Shown piece after piece: positions 37,746 to 46,901 of a stretch of DNA of 64,000 nucleotides; position 1 is the stretch's first letter; each line of letters starts with the position of its first letter. The position numbers and the translations under genes are program-made. Location of the stretch: contig JAEEZS010000040.1 in NCBI GenBank assembly GCA_016291905.1, positions 24,764 through 88,763 on the forward strand, in the 5' to 3' direction. Source of the stretch: Bacteroidaceae bacterium. GTDB taxonomy: Bacteria > Bacteroidota > Bacteroidia > Bacteroidales > Bacteroidaceae. The notes under the pieces were generated by a model. It was not told the origin of the DNA and searched no databases. It saw only the letters and a program-made list of their open reading frames with translations.

Positions 37746-37950
37746 AAAATGTAACCTTGTAACCTGTAACCTTTGTAACCTTTCCTTTCGCACGGGTACG
37801 CACGCGTGGTTATTATATATTGGAAAGTTATAAGTATTATTTATAATATAATATATAATTAATATATTTCCATATATCTTGATATAATAATAACGCGCAC
37901 ACGTGCGAAAGGCGAAAGGTTACAGGTTACAGGTTACAAGGTTACAATTT
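37746..37950. repeat. About 205-bp imperfect palindrome with GGTTACA heptamers
   Basis: Left arm about 37746-37820 and right arm about 37882-37950 are reverse complements with small gaps. Each arm has, from outside in, four GTAACC/GGTTAC words spaced 7-9 nt, then CTTTCGCACG with an inverted partner CGTGCGAAAG, then a TTATTATA segment. Pairing continues inward (ATATTGGAAA at about 37816 against TTTCCATATAT at 37867). The centre is almost pure AT. No gene is inside. Lies between the 3' end of the CotH gene and the GH2 promoter. Confidence 0.8.
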
Positions 37951-38087
37951 GCGACCACGAAAATTAACAAAAATACCGTAGATTTTAACAAAAAAGTGGC
38001 GAAATTGTTTGGCGAATATTGAAAAAATAACTACCTTTGCATCAGCGATGCAAGAGAAAACGGGCAGCGTTCTTTGACAAGATGCGG

Positions 38088-41000
38088 TTACCTGACAATG
38101 ATTTTCCGGCCTTCGACGATGTAGATGCCCGGGGGCAGGAGGGTGCTGAGGGCGCGCGTGAGCGTGGTGGGCACGGTCTTGCCGACGGAGAAGCCTTCGG
38201 GCAGCGTCAGGACGGGACGGCCTGCGAGGTCGAGGACGACGACAGGATGCGGGGCGTCGCCGCCAGTGGCGTCGGCCTCGGGCACGAGGATGCGGGTGTC
38301 GATGATGTCGAAGTCATACGGGGTGTAGTTAGTGGCCTGGAGCGTGCGGTCGTTCGTCCGCTCATCAACGATAATCCAGCAGTTGTCGTCAGGGTCTTCG
38401 GTGTAGGTCTCGCTGACGGAGACGGTCCACGAGATGGGGTTGCGCTCGCTGTAGTTGCGGGTGTCGTTGGCCGTCCAGATGCGGTAGCCGCTGACGGGAA
38501 CTTCCTGGCCGGTGTCGAAGAGGAACCACGAGCGTCCGTTGAAGTGCGAGCAGAACTTGGTGCGGGTGTCGTTGTCGCCGATGTTGGGCCAGTTCTCGTG
38601 GCTGATGGTGCTCTCGATGCCGCGATAGACGGTCATGCCGTCGATTTCCTCGCCCTGTTCGTCGAGCAGGTCGAACTCGGAGATCTGCACGATGCTGCTG
38701 CCGGTGATTTCGGAGATGTCGAACTTATAGTAGCGGTAGCCCTTGCGGTCGGGGTTGGCATTGGTGAAGGTGCCGTCGTCGCGGCGATAGACGGCAGCGT
38801 GGCGGCCGGCAGCAAAGGGATGGGCATCGCGCGGGCGACCGTTGTCGATGTTCTGCCGCCAGGGGGCGGTGGTACTGTAGCGGTTAATCTGGTAGCAGAG
38901 CTCGCCGCTGCCCAGCTGGGCCTCGTTGAAGGAGTTGACGGCGATGCCGGTGTAGTGGAGGTCGTAGCAGTTGGTGAGGATGAGCTCGGTGGCGGAAGCA
39001 AGCTCATAGTCCTGCTCGGCGCCCGTGATGAGGCCGGTGTTCCAGCAGTCGGCGAGGGTGAGGGGCTTGACGGAGGCGAAGCCGACGAAGGCGGCAGCCA
39101 GCGTGTCGGCCGTGACGGCACCGAGGTTGGCACAGGCCTCGACATCGAGCGTGGCGCGGATGGCACCGCCCAGCATGGAGCCCGCCTGCGAATGGGCGCT
39201 GACAGCGGCTTCGCTGAGGCAGGCCGTGATGGTGACGCTGCCCATCTGGGCGCGTCCGGCAATGGCGCCTACGAACTTCGTGCCGCTGAAGGAGCAGGAG
39301 CTGTCGAGGTGGAGGCCGGTGATGGTGGCTCCGTCGCCCAGCATGCCAAAGAAGCCGACGCATTGCTCACCCTCCACGTGGAGGTTGCTGATGATGTGGC
39401 CCTGACCGTCGAACGTGCCGCAGAAGGGGCGCGAGGTGTTCCCGATGGGGACGAAGCGGGCGGAGAAGAGGTTCATGTCGAGGTCGGCATTCAGTTGCAC
39501 GCGGCAGGTGTCGCTGAGCTTGCCGCTGTTGATCTGGTTGGAGAACGTCAGCACGTCGAGGGGCGTATTGATTTGGTAGATGCCCTTGTCGTCGGTGTAG
39601 AGTGCTCCGTAGCCCAGTTTCTTGTCCATCCACTCCACGCGGCCGTACACATAGTCGCGCACCACATCCACCTCGGCATCCCACGTGCCACGGATGGCAG
39701 GCGTGAGGCTGATGTACTGGTTAAGGTAAGGCCAGCGGATGAAGTTCAGCCGAGCCGAGGCGCTAATCTGGGCGCGCAGGGAATCGACGCACGCCGCCAC
39801 CTCGTCGGGCTCGAAACGGCCCGCATCGCGGAGGGCTGCCCACATGCTCTGCAGACGGGCCATCACATTGTTGTCGGAGATAATGAGGTCGACAAAATAA
39901 CTGAAGTTGCCTGTGCAGCGGACGGGGTACGTCCAGCTCTTGTACTCGTTGGCGGGGAAGGTGGTGATGTCGTCGTCGAGCGCCAGTTCGTGGTCCCACA
40001 CGGGGCCGGTGTAGAAGTGGTCGTCGCCCCGCTCCTTGTAGAAGAACACCTGGCAGAGCATATCGGTGTTGCCGTTGTATTCGCTGGCAAGGAAGTAGTT
40101 GAGGAAAGATTCCATATCCAGAAAACGGCCATAGCCGTTTTCCTCACTCGACGAGCCGTCAGTATAGACATGATTCTCCATGTCGTTCCAGGCATTGCGG
40201 ATGTAGTTGAACTGCTGGGGCTGGATGATGTCGTCGTCGGGGTCATGTACGGTAATGGGGTTTCCGTGTGCGGAGGTGAACCAATAGGGCTCGCGCGAAG
40301 CGTTGTTATCGACTTCTACGAAGTAGCCGCCGGTAATAGTTTCTTCCGTAATATCGTCGGCCGTCATCTCGGTAACCTCGATGCGTCCTTTGTGCACCGA
40401 CACATGGTCGGCCAGCGTATAGGTGCCTCGGTATTCGCCGTTCACCAGGAGGTCCACCACCTGGTACCAAGGTGTCCACTTGAGGCCTACCCTGCGCGAC
40501 ATCTCCCAAGCCACGGGGTTGCGCATGAGCGTCTTGTCGCGCAGGCTGTTGATAAGTACCCACTTCTTGGCTTTCACGGGCGACTCGTTGATGCCATCCT
40601 TCATCATGTGGTGGCTCTTGCCGTCGTTGAACTTCACGCGGTAGGCCTTGTTCTCGGGCGAGGCGGAGTAGTTGCCCCTCACGCGGAACAGGATGGGGTA
40701 GTCCTGCAGCAACGTGCCATTGTCGTAGATGAGCTGCGAACGCGACTCGAAATCCTCGCCTCGGTTCTTGGGCAGGATGTTATTCTGCACATGGATGCTG
40801 AGCGTGGGGATGTCGGTCACCTGATAGAACTGGCTGTCGTCGCCTTCGCCCTCGTAGCCGTAGAACTCCAGCATGGAGACGTTACAGCGTGAATTTGCCG
40901 GTCCCACGTAGCGCACGTAGCGGAAGCCGCGCGAGACGTTGACGTCGGCATAGGTCAAGGTGTTCTTCTCGGGTGTCTCGCTGATGAGATAGAGCGGTAC

Positions 41001-41363
41001 GGCATCCATGAAATCCTCGCTGTTAGCACCCTCAAAAACGCCTAGTAACATCTTGCCCGGGCCGCTGTTGCCCGTCTGGGGACGGAAGCCGACACGCGTG
41101 ATAATATAAGGCTTGCCGAAGTCGAGTCCTGCCCAGGTCATGCTCTGGTCCCACGTGGAGACGAAGGTTTCCGGTCTCCCGTCGAACGCACTGGCGTAGG
41201 TATAGCTGGTAGTGGTCTGGCGACCGGTAGTGGGGTCGTAGCTGTATGTGGAGCCAATGGGAGTGCCGTGGATGAGTGCGCTCTCAGGCGTATCGTCAGC
41301 CCAAGCGGAGAGGATGGCTACAAAAGATAGAACGATGAGGTGCAGGAACCGTATGCTTTTCAT
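38088..41363 (-). CDS. CotH-kinase / GLUG multidomain surface protein, T9SS-like cargo
   Basis: 1091 residues from ATG 41363 (MKSIRFLHLIVLSFVAIL); the longer frame to 41429 crosses the -7 box. Domains: signal peptide 1-22; discoidin-like N-terminal domain about 30-175; CotH kinase-like domain about 195-560 (FRVRGNYSAS, KKWVLINSLRDKTLMRN, NGEYRGTYTLADHV, YTGPVWDHELALDDD); GLUG repeats about 590-800 (FCGTFDGQGHIISNLHV); second discoidin-like domain about 890-1030. The end, LPPGIYIVEGRKIIVR, resembles the type A sorting signal of the type IX secretion system. CotH in Bacillus is an atypical protein kinase; the role in Bacteroidetes is unknown. Confidence 0.85.
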   Translation of the reverse strand: MKSIRFLHLIVLSFVAILSAWADDTPESALIHGTPIGSTYSYDPTTGRQTTTSYTYASAFDGRPETFVSTWDQSMTWAGLDFGKPYIITRVGFRPQTGNSGPGKMLLGVFEGANSEDFMDAVPLYLISETPEKNTLTYADVNVSRGFRYVRYVGPANSRCNVSMLEFYGYEGEGDDSQFYQVTDIPTLSIHVQNNILPKNRGEDFESRSQLIYDNGTLLQDYPILFRVRGNYSASPENKAYRVKFNDGKSHHMMKDGINESPVKAKKWVLINSLRDKTLMRNPVAWEMSRRVGLKWTPWYQVVDLLVNGEYRGTYTLADHVSVHKGRIEVTEMTADDITEETITGGYFVEVDNNASREPYWFTSAHGNPITVHDPDDDIIQPQQFNYIRNAWNDMENHVYTDGSSSEENGYGRFLDMESFLNYFLASEYNGNTDMLCQVFFYKERGDDHFYTGPVWDHELALDDDITTFPANEYKSWTYPVRCTGNFSYFVDLIISDNNVMARLQSMWAALRDAGRFEPDEVAACVDSLRAQISASARLNFIRWPYLNQYISLTPAIRGTWDAEVDVVRDYVYGRVEWMDKKLGYGALYTDDKGIYQINTPLDVLTFSNQINSGKLSDTCRVQLNADLDMNLFSARFVPIGNTSRPFCGTFDGQGHIISNLHVEGEQCVGFFGMLGDGATITGLHLDSSCSFSGTKFVGAIAGRAQMGSVTITACLSEAAVSAHSQAGSMLGGAIRATLDVEACANLGAVTADTLAAAFVGFASVKPLTLADCWNTGLITGAEQDYELASATELILTNCYDLHYTGIAVNSFNEAQLGSGELCYQINRYSTTAPWRQNIDNGRPRDAHPFAAGRHAAVYRRDDGTFTNANPDRKGYRYYKFDISEITGSSIVQISEFDLLDEQGEEIDGMTVYRGIESTISHENWPNIGDNDTRTKFCSHFNGRSWFLFDTGQEVPVSGYRIWTANDTRNYSERNPISWTVSVSETYTEDPDDNCWIIVDERTNDRTLQATNYTPYDFDIIDTRILVPEADATGGDAPHPVVVLDLAGRPVLTLPEGFSVGKTVPTTLTRALSTLLPPGIYIVEGRKIIVR

Positions 41364-41386
41364 TTCATTGTCATATTTTTGGGCTG

Positions 41387-41443
41387 CAAAGATAGGGTGA
41401 GCCGAACGAAAATGCAAATATATTTGCAATTTTCTGAGGTGAC
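41387..41443 (-). promoter_or_regulatory. CotH-gene promoter module
   Basis: On the minus strand: TTTG (-33) at 41415-41418, TTTCG at 41407-41411, TATCTTTG (-7) at 41387-41394. The -33 sits in a 14-bp perfect palindrome GCAAATATATTTGC (41414-41427). The whole 57-bp stretch aligns without gaps to the GH43 promoter copy at 62439-62495 with about 13 differences. Confidence 0.7.
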
Positions 41444-41458
41444 TTTAAGAATAATCAC

Positions 41459-41466
41459 TATCTTTG
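41459..41466 (+). promoter_or_regulatory. -7 box for rubrerythrin
   Basis: TATCTTTG, 38 nt before the ATG at 41505, back to back with the CotH promoter. Confidence 0.65.
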
Positions 41467-41504
41467 CTGCGCAAATCCATTATTCACCTTAAACATCAGA
41501 CATC

Positions 41505-42056
41505 ATGAAAACAGAGAAAAACCTGAAGGGAACAAAGACGGAGAAGAACCTGCAAGAGGCATTCGCCGGAGAGTCGATGGCCCGCAACAAGTACACGTAT
41601 TTTGCTTCGAAGGCAAAGAAGGACGGCTTCGTACAGATTGCCGCGCTCTTTGAGGAGACGGCTGCCAACGAGAAGGAGCACGCCAAGATTTGGTATAAGT
41701 ACCTGAATGGCGGTGCAGTGAGCGATACGGCAACCAATCTGGCTGACGCTGCTGCCGGCGAGAACTTCGAGTGGACGGATATGTATGCCCGCATGGCTCG
41801 CGAAGCCCGTGAGGAAGGCTTTGAGGAGATTGCCAAGAAGTTTGAGATGGTGGGCGCCATCGAGAAGCACCACGAGGAGCGCTACCGCCGCCTGCTGAAG
41901 AACATCGAGGACAAGGTGGTCTTCTCGAAGGAGGGCGACGTCATCTGGCAGTGCTCGAACTGTGGCCATATCGTCGTGGGTAAAGAGGCTCCCGAAATAT
42001 GCCCCGTCTGCGACCATCCGCAGAGCTATTTCCAGGTGTTGGCAGAGAATTATTAA
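41505..42056 (+). CDS. Rubrerythrin
   Basis: 183 residues. A four-helix di-iron domain with two ExxH elements ([24 protein letters not shown]) and a C-terminal rubredoxin domain with [10 protein letters not shown] and CPVCDHPQ. Reduces hydrogen peroxide in anaerobes, fitting an anaerobic host. The downstream gene begins only 2 nt after its stop, although the functions seem unrelated. Confidence 0.96.
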   Translation: MKTEKNLKGTKTEKNLQEAFAGESMARNKYTYFASKAKKDGFVQIAALFEETAANEKEHAKIWYKYLNGGAVSDTATNLADAAAGENFEWTDMYARMAREAREEGFEEIAKKFEMVGAIEKHHEERYRRLLKNIEDKVVFSKEGDVIWQCSNCGHIVVGKEAPEICPVCDHPQSYFQVLAENY

Positions 42057-42057
42057 G

Positions 42058-44121
42058 ATGAGAGCGCCTTTTAACTTCTTTTGCAGCGTGCTGCTGGCAG
42101 CCTGCTGCGCAGGTAGCGTGTCTGCTGCCGACAAGGGCGATGTCTGTTGGACACTCTCCGACAGCACCAACGCCATCGTTTTCACCCCTTCTGAGGCTTC
42201 GCTGCCTTATGCCGACCACATCGAGATGAGCGGCGAGCAGATGGCCGTCGTGCTCCGCTGGGGCGTGGATGAGCAGCGGCACTTCCATGCCGAGCGCTCG
42301 CTGGTTTTCCCCATGCTGCGCACCATCCCCAACAACACCCACGCCAGTCTGATGCACCGCATCGGCACCGACGTCCCTTCGCTGCTCAGCGTCAACGGCC
42401 TTTCGCTGGGCAGTGAGCAGGTGCAGCAAGTGTGGATTGACGGCTACGTCGGCGTCCGCAGCACCTTCTCCGTGGGGCAGCCCAACATCGGTGCGGCACG
42501 TGGCAACTACCTGACGCCTGCCGTGGAACTGGAGCGCAGCATCTTCCCCTCGACGGACAAACCCTTGATGGGCGAGCACTACACCTTCCGCAACATCTCT
42601 GCCCGTGCGCAGACGGTTTATATCCCCGAATATTCACAGAGCTTCACCACCCGTGCCGAGCGGGGCGTGACGGGCTCTTACATCATTCGTGCTGACATCA
42701 CGGGCAGCGGCACGTTCGTCCTCCAGCCGGGCGAGAGTCTGACGTTCGGCACCGTCTTTCAGGCATATAGGGTAGGGGAGCAGGCGCTGAATCCCGACCT
42801 TGCGGCAGAGTTTGCTGCACGGCAGGCTTTCCTGCGGGAGATGGACGACAACCTTGTCCTCGACACCCCCGACGATGTCATCGACCGTGAGTTCCGCTTC
42901 GCCAAGATACGTGCGTCAGAGAGCATCTTCAAGACCTCCGGCGGCTATATGCATGCCCCAGGCGGCGAGTCGTACTACGCGGCTATCTGGGCTAACGACC
43001 AGGCCGAGTATGTCAACCCCTTCTTCCCCTTCACGGGCTACGGCACAGGCAATGCCTCGGCACTCAATGCCTACCTCCACTTTGCCCGTTTCATGAACGA
43101 CGACTACAACCCCATCCCCAGCTCCATCATCGCCGAGGGCAAGGATATCTGGAACGGTGCCGGCGACCGTGGCGATGCGGCTATGATTGCGCATGGAGCG
43201 TCGCGCTACGTGATGGCACGCGGCAGCCGTGAAGAGTCCCGTCAGCTGTGGCCGCTCATTGAGTGGTGCCTGGAGTACTGCCGTCGTCACCTGAACGATG
43301 CCGGTGTGGTGCTCTCCGATTGCGACGAGCTTGAGGGGCGTTTCCCTGCGGGCGATGCCAACCTCTGCACCTCCACGCTCTACTACGATGCCTTGCGCAG
43401 CGCCGCCATGCTCTGCAAGGAGCTTGGGTTGGGCAATGCACGTGCTACGGCTTATACCCGTCAGGCGGATGCGCTGGCGAAGGCCATCGAGGCTTACTTC
43501 GGTGCCGACATGGGCGAATTTCACACCTATCGCTACTATGAGGGCAACACGCAGCTGCGTTCGTGGATCTGTATGCCCCTCATCGTCGGCATTGAGAACC
43601 GTGCCGAGGGCACTATCGCAGCCCTCACCTCGCCCAAGCTGATGACCGACGACGGCCTGCTAACGCAGGAGGGGAGCGAAACCTTTTGGGACCGCAGCAC
43701 GCTCTATGCCCTGCGCGGCATCTACATTGCGGGCGACGTTGCCACCGCTAATCCCTTCATGCACCACTACTCCGAGTATCGTCTGCTGGGCACCCACGTA
43801 CCCTATCCCATCGAGGCATGGCCTGAGGGCTCGCAGCGCCACCTCTCTGCCGAGAGCGGACTCTATTGCCGCGCCGTGGTGGAAGGTATGTTCGGTTTGC
43901 GCCCCACGGGACTGCGTTCGTTCACCGTCTCGCCCCGTCTGGCTGAAGGGTGGAACAGCATGGCGCTTCGCCACGTGCGTGCCTTTGGTGCCGACTTCGA
44001 CATAGAGGTCACTCGTCGAGGGGCTAAGGCCGAAATCACCGTCGTCAACCACGCCACGGGCAAACGTCAGACGCGCCGCCTCCCCGTCGGCTCCACCGCC
44101 AGCGCCGCGTTCAAGCTTTGA
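42058..44121 (+). CDS. Secreted six-hairpin glycosidase-like protein
   Basis: 687 residues from ATG 42058; a longer frame overlaps rubrerythrin. Signal peptide FNFFCSVLLAACCAGSVSA. The N-terminal part (about 25-260) is a beta-sandwich; about 270-640 is an (alpha/alpha)6 barrel (RFAKIRASESIF, YYAAIWANDQAEY, TSTLYYDALRSAAMLCK, ETFWDRSTLYALRGIYIAG); a C-terminal beta domain follows. This layout is shared by GH78-like and related families. No family-specific catalytic signature could be confirmed, so substrate and family stay open. Confidence 0.75.
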   Translation: MRAPFNFFCSVLLAACCAGSVSAADKGDVCWTLSDSTNAIVFTPSEASLPYADHIEMSGEQMAVVLRWGVDEQRHFHAERSLVFPMLRTIPNNTHASLMHRIGTDVPSLLSVNGLSLGSEQVQQVWIDGYVGVRSTFSVGQPNIGAARGNYLTPAVELERSIFPSTDKPLMGEHYTFRNISARAQTVYIPEYSQSFTTRAERGVTGSYIIRADITGSGTFVLQPGESLTFGTVFQAYRVGEQALNPDLAAEFAARQAFLREMDDNLVLDTPDDVIDREFRFAKIRASESIFKTSGGYMHAPGGESYYAAIWANDQAEYVNPFFPFTGYGTGNASALNAYLHFARFMNDDYNPIPSSIIAEGKDIWNGAGDRGDAAMIAHGASRYVMARGSREESRQLWPLIEWCLEYCRRHLNDAGVVLSDCDELEGRFPAGDANLCTSTLYYDALRSAAMLCKELGLGNARATAYTRQADALAKAIEAYFGADMGEFHTYRYYEGNTQLRSWICMPLIVGIENRAEGTIAALTSPKLMTDDGLLTQEGSETFWDRSTLYALRGIYIAGDVATANPFMHHYSEYRLLGTHVPYPIEAWPEGSQRHLSAESGLYCRAVVEGMFGLRPTGLRSFTVSPRLAEGWNSMALRHVRAFGADFDIEVTRRGAKAEITVVNHATGKRQTRRLPVGSTASAAFKL

Positions 44122-44217
44122 AAAAACGCGCTTGCCGGCTGACTTTGCTAAACCGAAACCAGCCCGACGAAACTCTTAAATTCTCATAAGATTCTTTGAT
44201 ATATCGTCGGTAAATAT

Positions 44218-44225
44218 TAATTTTG
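44218..44225 (+). promoter_or_regulatory. -7 box for the second LytTR gene
   Basis: TAATTTTG, 17 nt before the ATG at 44243. Confidence 0.5.
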
Positions 44226-44242
44226 CGCCCTCAAACCAGAGT

Positions 44243-45112
44243 ATGGCAGAAGACAGGGATTTTTTCCATCGCAGGGTGGCAGGCTATTTGCTGAAGACGC
44301 GCAGCCAGGTGGGCATGATAGCGTTTGTAGCAGCATTTGCGTTGCTGTTCATCAACCTGTTCACGCCCTACAGCCTGCCGGCATCAGGGTCGATGGGCAC
44401 CACGAAGTTCATGTACCTTGTGTGGTCCATTGTGTTGGTTTCTTTCGCGTTGGTTATCTTCTTCCTCAGCCGGACCACGATGGTGCTTTGGACAAAGCAT
44501 CACGCCATCAAGAACATCAGCTACATTGTGTGGATTGTGCTGGAGATTATCGTGATAGCTGTCATCGCAGCGGTCTGTTTCTTCTGCGTCCACGTGGAGC
44601 ATGATTTCATGACGGCCTTGCTGAAGTGCCTCACCTATTCGGCGCTGCTGATTGTGCCGCCCTACACGGCGGCGGTCATTTACCTGTCGCTGCAGGACAA
44701 GAAGACGCAGCTCAAGGAGATAGAGGAAGACCTCGACTCGGCCATCACCCAGAAGGCTGCGGGGCGCAGCATCATCTCGTTCTACGACGAGCGGGGCGAG
44801 CTGCAGCTGAGCCTGGCCAAGGAGAATTTCCTCTACATCGAGTCGTCAGACAACTACGTGGCCATCTGGTATTTGAAGAACAACCTCCCCCGCAAGCAGA
44901 TGATGCGCATGACGCTCCAGCGCATGGCTGCGCAGCTACAGGGCACCAACGTCATGCGCTGCCACCGCTCGTACCTTGTCAACATGGAGCAGGTGCGTGT
45001 GTTGCGTCGCGACAAGGAGGGCTTCTTCATTGAAATGGGCATCAACGGTGTGCCTGACCTCCCTGTCTCCAAGACCTATAGCGAGGAAATCCTCAAGTGG
45101 CTTGCGATGTAA
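44243..45112 (+). CDS. Membrane-anchored LytTR-family regulator
   Basis: 289 residues. Four membrane segments in the first half (GMIAFVAAFALLFINLF, MYLVWSIVLVSFALVIFFL, IVWIVLEIIVIAVIAAVCFF, LTYSALLIVPPYTAAVIYL), a linker, then a LytTR domain at about 180-285 (NFLYIESSDNYVAIWY, MRCHRSYLVNMEQV, LPVSKTYSEEI). No receiver domain. Its 3' end overlaps the convergent ABC transporter gene by 20 nt. Targets are unknown. Confidence 0.88.
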   Translation: MAEDRDFFHRRVAGYLLKTRSQVGMIAFVAAFALLFINLFTPYSLPASGSMGTTKFMYLVWSIVLVSFALVIFFLSRTTMVLWTKHHAIKNISYIVWIVLEIIVIAVIAAVCFFCVHVEHDFMTALLKCLTYSALLIVPPYTAAVIYLSLQDKKTQLKEIEEDLDSAITQKAAGRSIISFYDERGELQLSLAKENFLYIESSDNYVAIWYLKNNLPRKQMMRMTLQRMAAQLQGTNVMRCHRSYLVNMEQVRVLRRDKEGFFIEMGINGVPDLPVSKTYSEEILKWLAM

Positions 45113-46760
45113 TCGTGATTGCTCTGTCGCAGTAGTCGGTGACGGAGGTGCGGTGGGTGATGAAGATGAGTGTCTTGCCCCGTTCGCCCTTCGTGATGCG
45201 CTGTAGGAGTTCCCGTTCTGTTTCCACGTCGAGTGCCGACGTCGATTCGTCCAGCAGCAGGATGCTGCCCGGGCGCAGCAGGCTGCGGGCGATGGCGATG
45301 CGCTGAGCCTGTCCTTCGCTGAGCCCTCCGCCACCTTCGCCGCAGGGGGTGTCGAGGCCCTGGGGCAGCCGGCGCACGAAGTCGGCACAGGCCATCTCCA
45401 GCACATGCCACATCCCCTCCTCGGTGACCTCGCTGTCGCCCAGCAGCAGGTTGTCGCGGATGGTGCCGCTGAACAGCGTGTTGCCCTGCGGCACATACAC
45501 GAAGTTGCAGCGCGTGTCGGGCGAGGCAGGGCCGATGGTGCCGGTGCTGTCATACACCGTGACGGTGCCCTTCGAGGGCTTCACCAGCGCCAGCAGCAGG
45601 CGGATGAGGGTTGTCTTGCCGGCGCCCGTCTCGCCCAGGATGGCGGTGGTGGAGCGGGGCGGGAAGTCCACGGTGAGGTGCTCAAGGATGTTCCTGTCGC
45701 CGTCGGCATAGCTGAAGGTGACGTCGTCGAGCCTCACGCCCGCCGTGTCCTTGCTCAGCTTGGGATTGGCCACGTCCTCCAGCGGCAGCTCCTCCAGCTC
45801 CATCAGGCGCTCGCCCGAGGTGATGGCGCCCACCATGCCGGGAATCATGCGGGCAATGTCGGTGATGGGGCGCTGCACGCGGCCCACCAGCTGCAGGAAG
45901 GCCGTCATGACGCCGAAGGTGATGCGTCCCGCGGCGATGCGGAACACGCCCCAGAGGAAGGCCGTCAGGTAGCCCGTGGCAAAGCCCGTCGAGACCACCG
46001 CGCGTGTGCCGATGCTGAAGCGCGTACGGCGGATGACCTGACTCTCCAGCATGTCCTGCAGCCCGTCAAGCTTCTCCAGTACCTCGCTGTCCTGTTCCAG
46101 TGTCTTGATGACCAGCTTGTTCTGCAGGCTCTCCTGCATCACGGCATGTATGCGGCTGTCGCTCTCGCGCACGTCCTTTGTCATGCCGCGCATGCGGCGC
46201 ACGTAGAAGCGGCTGAAGACGAGGAACAGCGGCATGATGCACACGATGATGAGCGCCAGCGTGCGGTCCATCGCATAGAGGAAGAAGAACGAGGCCACCA
46301 GCTGCACCACGGTGATGATGAGCGCCGACGTCGTCTCGGTTATCAGCCCCGACACGGTGGTGATGTCGTTGATGAGGCGGTTCAGCACGTCGCCCGAGTG
46401 GTGTTGCTCCAGTCCCCGCCACTCGCTGCGCATCAGGCGCGCAAACAGGCGGTGGCGCAGGCGGTTGCGGTTGCGCACGGACAGGGTGTTCAGGATCCAG
46501 CTGTCAAGCGCCCGCACCCCAATCTCGGCCAGCATCAGCACGGCCATGACGATGCCGTAGGTCACGAGGTTACCCTCCTGGTCGCCCGTGGCGATGTCGA
46601 TGGTCTCCTTACTGAACCACACGAACGCCAGCCCCACAGCCACATCCAGGATGCCCACCAGCGAGTTCACGGCCACCATGCCGCGTGCCCCCTTCGAGGC
46701 CTGCCAAATCCAGCGAGCCACTGCCGTCAGGCGGTATTTCTGTTTCTCCTTCACTTTCAT
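45093..46760 (-). CDS. ABC exporter, fused permease and ATPase
   Basis: 555 residues. N-terminal six-helix exporter domain (about 20-310), C-terminal ATPase with Walker A GETGAGKT, signature LSEGQ, Walker B SILLLDE and switch His in FITHR. Half-transporter of the MsbA/lipid or multidrug type, expected to form a dimer. Substrate unknown. The -7 box lies almost against the ATG, so the mRNA may be nearly leaderless. The 3' end is antisense to the LytTR gene end. Confidence 0.92.
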   Translation of the reverse strand: MKVKEKQKYRLTAVARWIWQASKGARGMVAVNSLVGILDVAVGLAFVWFSKETIDIATGDQEGNLVTYGIVMAVLMLAEIGVRALDSWILNTLSVRNRNRLRHRLFARLMRSEWRGLEQHHSGDVLNRLINDITTVSGLITETTSALIITVVQLVASFFFLYAMDRTLALIIVCIMPLFLVFSRFYVRRMRGMTKDVRESDSRIHAVMQESLQNKLVIKTLEQDSEVLEKLDGLQDMLESQVIRRTRFSIGTRAVVSTGFATGYLTAFLWGVFRIAAGRITFGVMTAFLQLVGRVQRPITDIARMIPGMVGAITSGERLMELEELPLEDVANPKLSKDTAGVRLDDVTFSYADGDRNILEHLTVDFPPRSTTAILGETGAGKTTLIRLLLALVKPSKGTVTVYDSTGTIGPASPDTRCNFVYVPQGNTLFSGTIRDNLLLGDSEVTEEGMWHVLEMACADFVRRLPQGLDTPCGEGGGGLSEGQAQRIAIARSLLRPGSILLLDESTSALDVETERELLQRITKGERGKTLIFITHRTSVTDYCDRAITITSQAT

Positions 46761-46764
46761 GCTG

Positions 46765-46779
46765 CAAAATTACGCGTAA
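46765..46779 (-). promoter_or_regulatory. -7 box and palindrome before the ABC exporter
   Basis: TAATTTTG at 46765-46772 on the minus strand, only 4 nt before the ATG at 46760, overlapped by the 10-bp palindrome TTACGCGTAA (46770-46779), a possible operator. Confidence 0.45.
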
Positions 46780-46901
46780 CCGCGTGAAAAAACAAATTTA
46801 TTTACAACAAACTTTTGTGACCGTATGACCATGGTCATATTTCTTTATTTTCGTCCTATCGTATAATAAAATGCCTTGTAATTACGTTTTCATTGCAATG
46901 G

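Noticed and set aside
37746..37950. A replication origin
   Set aside because: The AT core and repeats are suggestive, but no DnaA boxes (TTATCCACA-like) and no dnaA, dnaN or gidA neighbours are seen.
37746..37950. An insertion sequence or integron
   Set aside because: No transposase frame, no target duplication and no attC-like core site.
38037..40892. A 951-codon open frame on the plus strand
   Set aside because: It lies fully antisense to the CotH protein gene, has no promoter or family similarity, and its composition (Val/Gly/Ala/Asp-rich) is that of a GC-rich shadow frame.
45405..46787. A 460-codon plus-strand frame
   Set aside because: Antisense to the ABC exporter; His/Ala/Arg-rich without motifs.
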